Notes: generated by a model not told the origin, from the sequence alone. A stretch of 64,000 nucleotides of DNA from Adiantum capillus-veneris (GCA_014529385.2 CM043959.1:56400753-56464752); one strand, 5' to 3'. Shown: positions 23,202 to 35,314, numbered from the stretch's first letter. Made by a program: numbers and translations.

Positions 23202-23732
23202 AATGTGCAAGATATGAGGTTGGTATTTTGTCACAAACACAGCCACAAATGTTTGGATTGGTGCCTCCAATTTTTCCATGTGTATATATGGAGCACCAAC
23301 ATGGCACCTAAAGTGAATGCAATATTTGAAATAGTATTCAAAGAGCAGCGGGATAAGCTGAGAGGTGTTTTTACACAGAGTCATTGTAGTGGCCAGCCTT
23401 GGCAGATATATAATAAGCCTGCATTCTTGAAGGATTTGAGATTGTTTTGGAAGAACTACAACTTTGGGCCCCAAAATAGTCTAATTATTGACGATAGTAT
23501 GTACAAAGTGTGCCAGAACCCTAAAGGAAGTTGTCTTCTTACTTCTAAGATAGAGGACTAGACCAAAGAACAACAACAGAACTTCCGGATAGATACTTTG
23601 AGCACCTGGCTGTTCCTATGGCTGCAATCAGAGAGTCCTGCAATGTATACAGCTGAAAATGCGTTTGATATTGTCCAATGTTTTTTTTGCATTAAGTGAT
23701 TAGGAAGTTGGAATCAGAAATGCACTGATGCA

Positions 23733-23924
23733 ATGAGGCCCATCATAATGAAGCCATGCATAGGAGACAAAGGGAGGCTGATGAAGAAGCTGAAAGACAT
23801 AAGAGAGAGAGAGGCTATAGAGGGGAAAAATAGAGAAGCAGCAGCAAGAAGAAGAAGAAAGAGAGTTGCAAGAAACAAAATCTCAGCAAGAAGAAGAAAT
23901 AGAGCGAGTGTAGAAGCGCGCTAA
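23733..23924 (+). pseudogene. Lys/Arg-rich open frame downstream of the FCP1-like gene
   Basis: A 63-codon frame ends in strongly basic sequence (RRRRKRVARNKISARRR). It lies just beyond the FCP1-like C-terminus and could be its last exon, a nuclear-localisation tail or a separate small gene. It is not recognised. Confidence 0.25.
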
Positions 23925-24124
23925 ACCACGATCTTATCCAGAGTAGGAGGCTCTCTATAGTTTTGTAACATTATGAGGGAAATCTATAAATTGCCTTTCC
24001 AATGTTTGTAACTATTCCGACATTCACTTCAGATAGTAATGATCAGATCCTGTACTATTCGTTTTTTGAAGACAATACTATGTGTACTATTGGCGTCTTG
24101 TAAGCATTGAATTTGTATACATTC

Positions 24125-25640
24125 TCGTTGGAAATCAGCAAAGGTATGCTAATTAGCAAAATGTTTATGCTAGTTAGTAGAATGTTTATGCTAACACAAC
24201 CAAAACAGTATGCTAATTAGCATACCATGTATGCTAATTAGCATACTCACAGTAGCTAATTAGAATACATTCTAATTAGCATACTGAGCATTTTTGTTTG
24301 TGCTAACTTCCCCTCACAGCATACCATAGTATGCTAATTAGCATATACAGTATACAGGAAGTTGCCATGTTTTCTCCTTGAAACCAGTAAAGGTAAGCTA
24401 ATCAACATACTGTCTATGCCAACTGGCATAAACAATATGCTAATTAGCATGCATGGTATGCTAATTAGAATTCCTTCAATTAGCATACTGTGGATTTTTG
24501 TTTTTGCTAACTTCCACTCACAGCATAGTATGCTAATTAGCATACACAATATATATAAAGCTACCATCCCTTCTTGAAACCAACATACAGTATGCTAATT
24601 AGCATTCATGATATGCTTATTGGCATACACAATATACAGAGAACTGTTATCTCTTCTCCTTGAAACCAACAAACCTATGCTAATTAGCATATTGTTATGC
24701 CAGTTAACTATGCTAATTAGCATACCCACAGAATGCGGATTGGCATAAACAGTATGCTAATTAGCATACACAGGATGCAGAGACTTGTCATCTCCTCTCC
24801 TTAAAACCAGCAAAGATATGCTTATTAGCATATTGTTTATGCCAATTGGCAAAAACAGTATGCTTATTAGCATACATAGTATGCTAATTAGCATACCTTC
24901 AATTAGCATACTGTGCATTTTTGTTTGTGCTCAATTTCACTCACAGCATAGTATGCTAATTAGACCACATAGTATACAGAAAGCTGTCATCTCTTCTCCT
25001 TAAAACCAGCAAAGGTATGCAAATTAGCATATTGTTTATGCCAACTAATTAGACCACACAATATACAGAAAGCTGTCATCTCTTCTCCGTAAAACCAGCA
25101 AAGGTATGGCAATTAGCATACTGTTTATGCCAACTGGCATAAGTAGTATGCTAATTAGAATACACAGAGAACTGAAAGCTGCCATCTCTTCTCCTTGAAA
25201 CCAGCAAAGGTATGCTAATTAGCATACACAATATACAGAAAACTGCCATCTCTTCTTCCCTAAACCAACAAGGGTATGCCAATTGGCATAAACAGTATGC
25301 TAATTAGCATACTGTTTATGCCAGTTGGCATAAACAATATGATAATTAGCATTCCACTCGCAACATAGTATACTAATCAGCATACACAATATACAGAAAG
25401 TTGCCATCTCTTCTCCTTGAAAACCAAACAAAGTTATGCTAATTAGCATATTGTTTATGCTAACTAGCATATATAAGTTTATGCTAATCAGCATAAACAG
25501 TATGCTAATTAGCATTAGCATACACAATATACAGGAAGCTTCCATCTCCTCTCCTTGAAAACCAGCAAAAGGTATGCTAATTAAATTATTTTGTATGCTA
25601 ACTAGCAGTAACAATATACTAATTAGCATACCCACAGAAC
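24125..25640. repeat. Array 2: palindromic TATGCTAATTAGCATA minisatellite with higher-order units
   Basis: About 1.5 kb of the same 16-nt palindrome as array 1. A spacer including 'ctccttgaaaccagcaaagg' recurs about eleven times (for example near 24376, 24657, 24996, 25086, 25192, 25551), giving higher-order units of roughly 60-200 bp. A second palindrome TATGCCAACTGGCATA alternates with the first. It lies between the convergent 3' ends of the FCP1-like gene (+) and the transposase-like gene (-). Confidence 0.85.
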
Positions 25641-25821
25641 ACAATTAGAACACAATGAGACAGGTTGTACAAATGATCTCTCTTAAACTGACACCCCTCT
25701 ATGATAGACACCAAAGCCATGTATACACAAAGCAAACAAGAAACACAAGAGACAAAAGATACCCAAGTTTTTGATAAAACTGCATTATCTCCAAGCAATA
25801 ATTATATTGACGATGCAGTGA

Positions 25822-26293
25822 TTACAACTTAAAAGCTGAAGGGCATGCTATTATATATTGCTTCATAGCTTTCTGGGTTGATTGTGTACACCTGTCGTCT
25901 CCTTGGGATGTGCTCCATCGTACTAGATGTGAAAGTACATGGACGATGGGGTACTTGTGGTCTAGCTTGAAGGTGTATGCATCCAATTGCTCATAATATA
26001 GACCTTGCCCAGCATACGAGCCTCTATCAATTGCATTGCCCCACTCATCGAGGTAGCCGTTCTCCACCTTCTCCTTTACTGCAACACACTTGACCAGGTA
26101 AAATCCACATCCTCGACGTTAGTCGAAGCCTCTAGATTTACAGCAAATGTGTCACCAGCACATAGAGTGCTACTCAACACATCATGATGACCTTCGTATG
26201 TGAAGTCATCGTAGGCGTCTGCTTCATCTTCCGAATCTGACAGAGCCTCATTAGGTAATGGTGGTAGAGTATGATACTCCCAAGGATACACAT
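25822..26293 (-). pseudogene. C-terminal exon of the G1 transposase-like gene
   Basis: Two minus-strand frames, 26293-26076 (acidic, 'ALSDSEDEADAYDDF') and 26067-25822 ('YLDEWGNAI', 'ACPSAFKL'), meet at a one-base frame change near 26080. Splicing from 33005 to 32908 and crossing the R3 insertion gives a continuous frame into this exon. This supports its assignment to the same gene. Confidence 0.5.
26290..26293. other. Left flank duplication of R3 (ACAT)
   Basis: ACAT precedes the left LTR and ACGT (32889-32892) follows the right LTR. This looks like an imperfect 4-bp target duplication with one later substitution. Confidence 0.45.
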
Positions 26294-26427
26294 TGTCGTG
26301 CTGCTCCGCTCCAATGACAAGAAAACTAGCAAAGGGATGCCAATCAGGAGTATTTGAATCCTACATGATTAATCAGCAGTTACAACGGCTTGCTAACAAG
26401 CCAATTTTAAGCTAAAAGTATGCCAGA

Positions 26428-27292
26428 TGCGGCTCTAAGGGCCAAAAGATGTCTTGGTAATGCTACATAGTGAGTATTCTTGGAGTGGTCATAGCTGGGA
26501 TATTATTAATCAAAGTTGAAGTACTTGATGGGCTCTACATGCCTGTCTTTACGGCTCATCAATCGGAGCTACAGGTAAAAAGTTATGATAGTCTTAAGTT
26601 GAGTCAATAGCAGATCCGTACCAGATTGAGCACCTGCTGATAAAAGGTCAAGGATAATATAAATGCATGGGCCTGAAGTGCTCACTTACTGGAGCGCGTC
26701 GGTCTTTTTAGATCGGTGATCGGATTTACGATTGCCAAGTTATTCACCGTTAAAGATTTATCGGGGGCCGGGTCCGATCCACTCGGTTGGAGTGCCATCT
26801 CAGAGTTTTTGGCTCTCGAACGGATCTTGGAATGCAATGATTGCAGAATTAACCCAATAGAGGTAGGGTCATGAAGCTATCTATTTTCAACAAATGCCAA
26901 GACGGGACAACTCTCCAAATGCAATCACTTACACTTGCATCTTGCAGGAATGTAGCACTATTGAAGACTTTTACGACATCAAAATTCACGATGATATTGC
27001 TAATCGATGGTGATTGGAGAAAGATGTTGTGCTTGAAAGTGCTTGCCTGGCATTTATGCCAAATGTTATGCCCTTACAATAATTATGGCTACCAAATGGA
27101 GAAGCTTGGCAAGCTTGGCCGATATGTATGCCAAGTGGTGCCCAACTTAAGCATTGTATGGACGGCATGTATGCCCAATTTGTGAAGCCATTATAAGGCC
27201 GCCCAAGGGCCATTAGAAATGACTGCCTATAAAATCAATGGCCACCCTAATTTGATAAGGGTGTGAACCCAATTTTTTTTTTTTAAAAAAAA
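26428..27292. other. ~0.86-kb segment present only in the left LTR of R3
   Basis: The right LTR reads straight through from 'gtgccaga' to 'ggcagac', while the left LTR has this extra segment ending in T12A8. It contains a TATA-like 'CCTATAAAATC' near 27223. It may be an insertion with an A-rich tail or a part deleted from the right LTR. No clear target duplication is seen. Confidence 0.5.
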
Positions 27293-27428
27293 GGCAGACA
27301 AGCAGCGTGCAGCGAGCGCAAGAGGTAGAAAATGAGCTCGCGCTGCGCGCTCGGATGCTCCGTTGATGCCGGCCCAGAAACGAGATTTGCCTAGGACTGC
27401 CTTGCGCAGAATTTTGGCACCACTCGCG

Positions 27429-28111
27429 TGTTAAGTATGGAGCCTGATTTACCCTTGTAATTTTTTGTGGTAAAAGCGCACATTTGTAAGGCCCCCATTA
27501 TGAGGAGAAGCCATCGTGCGTAAAGGAAAATCACTCACCGGAAACCAAAATTTTCACGGACAAGAATCAGGGGCAACTTTAAAGGCCTCGAGGACGGAGG
27601 CCCCCGAGACTTTTTTTTTCGCCGGAATATTATGGCCGGACGGCGGCCGAAAAGTGGTCGGAAAACAACCGGTCAGTTGGCCGGTGGCCGGTAGTCAATG
27701 GCCGATGGCCGGTGGTCGGAAGACAATGGCCGGTGGCTGGTGGTCGGAAGTCAATGGCCGGTGGCCGGTGGCCGAATTCAAAAGCGGACTTGTCTTCTCA
27801 AGGGCGGCCACACATGGGCGGATTAGAGGGTCCGATTTGGACTTATTCGCACAAGGGCGGCTACACATGGCTGTCTCTCATAAGAGAGGGCAGCCCTTTT
27901 GGCCTATAAAAGGAGGCCATTTCTACACACATTTCAGAGTGTGAAGTTGATGCAACAAGGTGAGTGTGAGGTGGTGAGAGTAAAGCAAGGCGGGAGCTCC
28001 ATTAAGGGTATAATCCCTTTGTAAACTACTTCTTGTTTTGAAGTACTAAAGCCATTGAGTGGCTGCTTTCCCATGGACGTAGCCCACATTGGGTGAACCA
28101 CGTATATCGTG

Positions 28112-28146
<35 letters not shown>

Positions 28147-28231
28147 CTATAATCTCTTGTGTGTGAAATCTATCTCTCTCCATTAAGTAATCTACTCAAA
28201 AATCTATTTAGCTACGTCTTATTTCCTAACA
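27429..28231 (+). mobile_element. Solo LTR inserted in the R3 left LTR
   Basis: An 803-bp segment from TGTTAAGTATGG to TTTCCTAACA is flanked by exact TCGCG duplications (27424-27428 and 28232-28236). The right R3 LTR has the uninterrupted empty site (ACTCGCGTCAG near 31974). It has a TATA box at 27905-27912 and a (CT)n tract at 28116-28142. Absence of internal sequence indicates LTR-LTR recombination. Confidence 0.9.
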
Positions 28232-29282
28232 TCGCGTCAGTTTTTGTGAAGGCCGGCTTTCGACAGTGCCATGTCACCAAGAGGCCGTGCCCATTAGCGA
28301 TATCGTTAATGGGTTAGCCGGGAATAGAAGGAGGAAAGTTTCCCATACAACCTATAAAGGGAAGGTGGCGGTTCTCTTGGACTCTCATGTGTGTTTTTTT
28401 CCTTCCCCTTCTCATTTTTGAGCGCTCTCTAGGAGCAATCCGGGTCTCATTAAGCTCTTAAGAACCAAACTAAAGCTGGATTTCTTAAGTTCCATAGCCA
28501 AGTTAAGCTTGATAAGCCGAGCCTAATCTCTAATAAGCCAAGCTTTCCAAATCTTTGGATCTCATCTCATCTTAAGCCTAAGCCTAATCTCTTGAGCCGA
28601 GCCAAGCCTAAGTGAAGGTAATCCTAATCCTTTTGAGCTCCAAGCCTAATCTCAAACTCCCAATCCTAAGCCTAAACCCATAAGCCGAGTCTAAGCTCTC
28701 ATTAACCAAGCATAAGCTCGATTTCATTAATCACCCATTAGCCGAGCCAAATCTTGATCTCATTAATCTGTGAAGCCAAGCCTAAGCTCGATTTTCATGC
28801 TCTATAAGCTATAATCCTTAACTCTCATTAATCCGGCAACCATAAACTGAATAATACCACCCAAGGCATTGGAAGTTGAAGGCAAAAGATAGTACAAGGC
28901 AGTTTAATTGTGATTTTCTTGATTAGCGCCTGGAGTAAACTGGGACAATCCTTGTAAGGAGCATAAACTCCTCCATTATTATTTGATTAAAACAGGGATA
29001 CTGTGGCTTATTTGGTGTAAGGTGAACTGTCTATTGTGAGCTCTGTTTTCGTTAATTGTGTCTGCTGCAACTCTTTTTCCCGCACCTCTCACAGCTAGGG
29101 GCCCGGTGCCTTCTTGGCTCACCTTTCGAATACAAATACCCCGACATTCTTGGTGAACCCGACGCGAAATAAGCTGGGGTGGGAGGTAAAGATGGAGATT
29201 CCAGAAGAGTTAATGCAGTTTATTGAAGACTACAATTTCAATAGATTTAATAAAAATCTAGCAGCTAGTTGATCTGCCAAAA

Positions 29283-30928
29283 ATGTTGGGCTTAGCTCAG
29301 AGATGTTTGCAAGAAGTAAAAGCTATGAAGATGAAAGAGCAGATTGATGATGCAGTGGAGATGGCACTTGATTCCGTACATGAACAGTATGGATTTTTTC
29401 AAGGACATGATCTAGATGGACTCCTTGTATGCTATCAAGCGGAGATGGAGAGCCGAGGAATTCCAGAAGATTGGATGATTTTGACCTTTGAAGAAGTTGT
29501 AACCTCCGAGTTTAAAGATAAGGTTTGAGAATTAACAGAAACATATCCCGCACAGTGGGACTATTTTGCAGATGGGTTTGTTCACAAAAGCTCAAAGATT
29601 ATCGATTTGGCAATGAAGGAGATTAATGAACAAAACCAGATTGTTTTCTATAAAGAAGAAGGGGTTCAGATGCAGTTCCTTAATTATGATCAATTTTGGG
29701 ATCATATTTCTGCAAGAAGTAAAGCCAAAGCAAATACAACTTCGGAAGTAGCCGATTCACTTCAAAGGACCATATTTTGAGCAACCTATCAAAGGTAAAT
29801 AATGAATTTAATGCTGAAATAGACATATACGATTTTATTTTTCAAAGATAGCTTGCATGGAAGTTACCTCGAATAATGGTTTTAGTGAAGACCTAGACTG
29901 CACAACAAAAATTTTACAAGCTACTGACCTTGGCATGGGATGCTCTCAAAACATCTATCAAGAAGATGAGCCATTGCAGGCTTCTAATGGATCTATCGGC
30001 ACTATAGCTGAGCAGGGTAGTAGATTTACTATAGATGATTGCATAAATAAAGCTATTATATATACAATAGCTGATGAAGTGGCTGAGATTGTGGACCAAA
30101 CACGGGATGAACTTGATAATTCCAATGAACCTATGGTTGCTCCTAGCAATATGATTGTGGATTCTATTATCATAGAAGCAGATTCCATAATTGATGGTTT
30201 TTTGGCCCAAGCTGAAGAAGAAGGTTATAGCAGTATAGAAGAGCTTTGTGATGCATGTACGCCTTCAGAAGGGGTGCCTGATGACCTTTTCAAAGTTATA
30301 ATGGCTTGCTAAGTAGCATGGATGCAGATGAGGAAGCAGAGGAAAATATTGAAGATTGCCTACATCATGCTGATTGTGAACAAGATATTGACATGGATTT
30401 TACATCTATGCTTATATACGGGATGCAAGAGGAGCCAACTCCTATAGCTTTGATGAATGTTGAAACTTCCAAGGGTGATTTTCCAAGGATACTATGGATG
30501 AAGATCTTCAGGATAAAGCTATTATCCATTATCAAACTCAAAAACCAGGTAAAAATCTCTCTGATGATACAGGTCCAGAAAGGCCTAAGGTTTTTCGTAA
30601 TGGCTATGAAGCTAGAGGGGGTGATGATGCTAAATCATCCTTGATACTGCATAAAGTGCACAAGATGTTTCATTTCTTTGGACAATGTGCCAAATGTGGA
30701 TGGATTTGGATACTATTCCTAGTAATTCTTATGTCAATGATGTCCTGGCTACAAGTAAAAGGGAGTCAGAATTCTTTAATTCTTGCTGGTAACGACCTTA
30801 AGTTACCAAAAGGTTATGAGATGTGGGTGGTGCACTATGCTTCAGGTGAAGCTCTAGTATATTGCGGAGCCCATCAATGCTATGTGATCTTAATGGTATT
30901 TGATCCAGGTGATTCGAAAGATATTTAA
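29283..30928 (+). CDS. R3 internal open frames, acidic proteins of unknown function
   Basis: Four short frames (29283-29528, 29857-30312, 30306-30644, 30494-30928) encode acidic, Asp/Glu/Ile-rich sequence. The last has a hydrophobic stretch (WIWILFLVILMSMM) that could cross a membrane. The first ends at a TGA, but similar-looking sequence continues to about 29780. They may be pieces of one decayed gene, perhaps a gag-like or captured gene; none is recognised. Confidence 0.3.
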
Positions 30929-31695
30929 AAGCAGGTTCACTATGGATGGGTATTTTTGGGTATAAATTGTGATTTCTTTTTGCTAGATTTTATAATAGCA
31001 TATTTGGAGCAGAAATGCTTAAAGTTGATTGATACAGGATATGCATGCTTATGTGGATATTATGCTGCTCCACTATTGGGGCAATTTCTTATTATCCCAT
31101 TTGATCCTGGGAGCTATTGAAGAGCAACTTGCAGATTCAAAGATATCATTTATTTTCATGTAGCATGTTACTTGGCAGTAGATTTGTTTTTGGATGTATG
31201 TTAAGACAGAAGTGTTTTTGGTTATATGATCAATAAGCTTACATGGCTAGCTTCCAGTTGACATATTTGGATGATTGTTATAGTATCTTCACATCTTTTG
31301 AGATGGTTCTGCTACCAGAACTTGAAGTAAAGGACTTGACGACCATTCCGTGTGCAGACAGAGTAAGGCATACTTGAGCTTGACAGGGTTCACTAAAGCG
31401 AGCTGATGGTCAAGCCGTGTGCATAAGTAACTGGAGCACATGGTTCTGGCGGGGTTCACTAAACATTTGTTTTTTTAATTGAATGCTTTGGAGATACGAC
31501 CACTACGGTTCAAAGATTTGTGATTGGACAGCTTCCAGATAATTGAGCTAGACTATTGATGCTAGGATTTAAACCTTCTTTTTTTTTACATGTCCTTACC
31601 AATTATGTGAGCTTGATGACAATAGCTTAAGGTGTTTATAGTAGCAGATGCAGCTTGAAGACCGGTTGGCACAGACTGGAGGCTATGCAGGTTCA

Positions 31696-31706
31696 GCGGG
31701 GGTGGA
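31696..31706 (+). promoter_or_regulatory. R3 polypurine tract
   Basis: GCGGGGGTGGA directly precedes the TG of the right R3 LTR. Confidence 0.65.
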
Positions 31707-32888
31707 TGTCATGCTGCTCCGCTCCCATGACAAGAAAATGAGCAAAGGGATGCCAATCAGGAGTATTTGAATCCTACATGACTAATCAGCAGATATAAGG
31801 GCTTGCTAACAAGCCAGTTTTAAGCTAAAAGTGTGCCAGAAATGGCAGACAAGCAGCGTGCAACGAGCGTAGGAGGTAGAAGATGAGCTCGCACTGCACG
31901 CTGAGATGCTCCGTTGACGCCGGCCCAGAAATGAGATTTGCCTATGACCGCCTTGCGCAGAATTTCGGCACTACTCGCGTCAGTTTTTGTTAAGGCCAGA
32001 TTTTGACAGTGCCACATCACCAAGAGGCCATGCCCATTAGCTATATCGCTAATGGGTTATCCGGGAATAGAAGGAGGAAAGTTTCCCATGCAACCTATAA
32101 AGGGAAGGTGACGGTTCTCTTGGACTCTCATGTGTGTTTTTTTCCTTCCCCTTTCATTTTTGAGCGCTCTCTAGGAGCAATCCGGATCTCATTAAGCTCT
32201 TTAGAACCAAACTCAAGCTCGATTTCTTAAGTTCCATAGCCAAGCTAAGCTTCATAAGCTGAGCCTAATATCTCATAAGCCAAGCTTTCCAAAGCTTTGG
32301 ATCTCATCTCATCTTAAGACTAAGCCTAATCTCTTGAGCCGAGCCAAGCCTAAGCAAAGGTAATCCTAATCCTTTTGAGCTCCAAGCCTAACCTCAAACT
32401 CCTAATCCTAAGCCTATTCCCATAAGTGAGTCTAAGCTCTCATTAACCAAGCATAAGCTCGATTTCATTAATCACCCATTAGCCGAGCCAAATCTTGATC
32501 TCATTAATCTGTGAAGCCAAGCCTAAGCTCGATTTTCATGCTCTATAAGCCATAATACTTAACTCTCATTAATCCGGCAACCATAAACTGAATAATACCA
32601 CCCAAGGCATTGGAAGTTGAAGGCAAAAGATAGTACAAGGCAGTATAATTGTGATTTTCTTGATTAGCGCCTTGAGTAAACTGGGACAATCCTTGTAAGG
32701 AGCATAAACTCCTCCATAATTATTTGATTAAAATAGGGATACTGTGGCTTATTTGGTGTAATGTGAACTGTCTATTGTGAGCTCTGTTTTCGTTAATTTG
32801 TGTCTGCTGCAACTCTTTTTTCGGCACCTCTCACAGCCAGGGGCCCGGTGCCTTCCCGGCTCACCTTTCGAATACAAATACCCCGACA
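31707..32888 (+). mobile_element. R3 right (3') LTR
   Basis: This is a 1182-bp LTR whose sequence from about 31709 to 32888 matches 26294-26427, 27293-27428 and 28232-29146 of the left LTR. It is the uninterrupted version and documents the empty sites of both extra segments in the left LTR. It contains repeated 'aagcctaa' and 'gagccaagc' words in its second half. Confidence 0.85.
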
Positions 32889-33005
32889 ACGTGAGATTTA
32901 TTGAGCACTGCATTTCTTTGTAAAAAAGATCCTTTCTTTTGTTACTATTTCCATGCTTATGTTGAGCTTGTACATATGCAAATACTTTCACGTTAGTACT
33001 ATTAC

Positions 33006-33426
33006 CTGGATTTGCTCTCTCCAAGCAGCATAATTCCAACGTATTCACTCCACATGTCAAACACTCTCACATCAGGCATTCCCTCCCATGGAAAACTGCA
33101 TCTGCGGGCTTTGGACAGAGAACAAACTCCCACATATGTGTGACACCTTTGAACGTGTGATGTGAAGCCAAGAAACCCTTGCTAATGTTCTCACGTGGGA
33201 CACAGATACTGCATATATAGTCACAACCTACTCTATGCAGCCCAAAAGCACGAGAGTGCATGTGGTTTAGTGTGTCCTTCGAAAAAGACATTTGCACATG
33301 GTATTCACAACAGCATGTGTATCTATCCTTCAGCCTCCTACAAAAGAATGTCTTCAACATCTCAAACATTCTCATGCCAATCTTGCAATCTGGATGTTTT
33401 TCCTTGAATCTTTGAAAGAACTCAAC
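33006..33426 (-). pseudogene. Zinc-binding exon of the G1 transposase-like gene
   Basis: The exon reads VEFFQRFKEKHPD, KIGMRMFEMLK, then the Cys/His-rich segment CCCEYHVQM, GCDYICSIC, GVTHMWEFVLCPK, RECLM, stop, ECLTCGV. Eight or more Cys/His residues in a regular layout suggest two zinc sites. It is bounded by a plausible acceptor (GTAG at 33427) and donor (GTAATA at 33005). A TGA at 33067-33069 is the only stop. Confidence 0.6.
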
Positions 33427-33534
33427 CTACAACATCCAAATGATGATCAATATTCAGATTGCTAACTAGGACATCCAGCAATTGCATGAAAACAAATCAT
33501 AGTGACAATCAACATCCTAATGTGCATGCAACAA

Positions 33535-35095
33535 CGTATGTTAATTAGCATCAAGAGTGTTAGCTAGCATATATTTTTTGTTTACCACGTAACTCTGTAT
33601 GCTAGGTAGAGCACAAGGCATGATAACTAGCACAAACCATATGCTAACTAGCATACTCATTAGGACACCCATCATGCTATTGAGCATAGTAGGTGTTAAC
33701 TAGCAAATTATGTTAATTAGCATACATCTTGTGCTGACTAGCTAGCTCTGTATGCTAGGTAGAACACAAGGCATGCTAACTAGCATACCCAGCCGAGCTG
33801 CTAGTTCTAACTAGCATAACCCTTGTCTTAAATAGCATACCCATCATGCTAGTGAGCATACTAGCTGTTAACTAGTATAAGTGGTGTTAACTTGCATACT
33901 TTTTGTGTTGACCAACTAACTCTGTATGCTAGGTAAAACACAAGGCATGCTAACTAGCATACCCAACCTGCTAGTTCTAATTAGCATAACCCTTGTCTTA
34001 AATAGCATACCCATCATGATAGTGAGCATACTAGTTGTTAACTAGAATAAGTGGTGTTAACTTGCATACTTTTTGTGTTGATGAGAAACTAACTCTGTAT
34101 GCTATTTAGAACTCAAGTCCTGGTAACTAGCATACTCCATATGCTACCTAGAAAACTCCATGTGCTAACTAGCATATTCACTTTCTGTTAGACAGTGTAC
34201 TTATCATGCAATTGAACCTGCTAGGTATGTAAAATAGCATACTAGGTATGTTAATTAGCATACATATTGTGTTAACCAACTAGCTATGTATGCTATTTAG
34301 GACCCAAGGCATGCTAACTAGCATACGGGCCATATGCTAACTAGCAGAGTCCATATGCTAACTAGCACATTCTATATGCTAACTAGCATAATCCATATGT
34401 TAATTATCATACTCACTGTTGTAACTAGTATATGCATTAGGACACCCATCATGCTATTGAGCATACTAGGTGCTAACTAGCATAAATGATGTTAATTAGC
34501 ATACATCTTGTGTTGACTAGCTAACTTTATATGCTAGGTAGAACACAAGGCATGCAAACTAGCATACTCCTTATGCCAACCAACATACTCCATATGCTTA
34601 CTAGCATACCTAGCCCAACTGCTAGTTCTAACTAGCATAACCCTTGTCTTAGATAGCATACCCATCATGCTATTGAGAATACTAGGTGCTAACTAGCATA
34701 AGTGGTGTTAACTTGAATACCTTTTGTGTTGACCAACTAACTCTGTATACTATTTAGAACTGAAGTCCTTCTAACTAGCATACTCCATATGCTACCTAGA
34801 AAACTCCATATGCTAACTAGCATAATCAATTTCTATTAGACGTACTTATCATGAGATTGAGCATACTAGGTATGTAACTAGCATACTAGGTTTGTTACCT
34901 AGCATACCAGGTATGTTAATTAGCATACATATTCTGTTAACCAACTAGCTCTGTATGCTATTTAGAACCCAAGACATGGTAACTAGCATACACCATATGC
35001 TAACTAGCATAGTCAATATCCTAACCAACATAGTCCATATGCTAACTAGCAAAAGTCTACAGATCAGTATGCTATTGATTAGCATATACAAGTTA
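33535..35095. repeat. Array 3: palindromic TATGCTAACTAGCATA minisatellite, intronic
   Basis: About 1.55 kb is dominated by the variant TATGCTAACTAGCATA, with higher-order repeats containing 'actctgtatgctaggtagaa' and 'ttgtgttgaccaactaac'. It falls entirely within the predicted intron 33427-35158 of the minus-strand transposase-like gene. Neighbouring exons join in phase across it (CAG/GTTGAG). Confidence 0.85.
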
Positions 35096-35158
35096 CTAAG
35101 CACTAGAGATGCAATGCATAAAATGCATAAGTTATGGTACAAGTATTTGATTGATCAC

Positions 35159-35314
35159 CTGAGGCTCATCTAGGAGGTGCACTGGGTGTTCTATGTACCT
35201 TTCCTCCCCATCCTCTTTCGACAAATATTCTTCTTGTTCGGTGAAACGCGAGTCTCCACTTTCCAAAATGTGTAAACCAATTCCTTGATTTCATCATTAA
35301 GAAGGGAATGGGGT
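35159..35314 (-). pseudogene. Short exon of the G1 transposase-like gene (TRVSPN segment)
   Basis: The minus strand reads LLNDEIKELVYTFW, then ETRVSPNKKN, between a 'CTTAG' acceptor and a CAG/GTGATC donor. A one-base frame change near 35205 is needed to reach 'YIEHPVHLLDEPQ', which joins in frame to the zinc exon at 33426. Confidence 0.5.

Larger units (their letters stand above)
11314..23690 (+). pseudogene. FCP1/SCP-like HAD phosphatase gene of G1, split by retrotransposon R2
   Basis: The first part (11314-11683) follows a 3' splice site (GTCACAG) and contains LVLDLNGLF, the DxDG-type nucleophile motif of the FCP1/NIF HAD family, here DLNG, a variant seen in plant FCP1-like proteins. The second part (23202-23561) contains YIWST (HAD motif II region) and NSLIIDDSMYK (the DD motif). 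Removing R2 with one AATGT copy joins the two in frame, with a single TAG just before the junction. A C-terminal 'LPDRYFEHLA' segment follows to about 23690. The family dephosphorylates Ser/Thr, classically the RNA polymerase II tail; activity here is not shown. A related gene lies in T1 at 48626-49053. Confidence 0.7.
26294..32888 (+). mobile_element. R3: LTR retrotransposon without recognisable pol, nested in the G1 transposase-like gene
   Basis: Two related LTRs (26294-29146, 31707-32888) begin TGTC(G/A)TGCTGCTCC and end ATACCCCGACA. They enclose a 2.56-kb internal region. A polypurine tract (GCGGGGGTGGA) precedes the right LTR. No gag, RT or integrase is seen, so R3 is non-autonomous (a LARD-like element). 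Shared LTR segments are nearly identical by eye, making R3 young relative to R1. The left LTR is enlarged by a solo LTR and by another ~0.86-kb segment. Confidence 0.82.

Noticed and set aside
29147-29166. TGGTGAACCCGACGCG as a standard tRNA primer-binding site for R3
   Set aside because: Its complement does not look like a normal tRNA acceptor end, so no primer identity is claimed.
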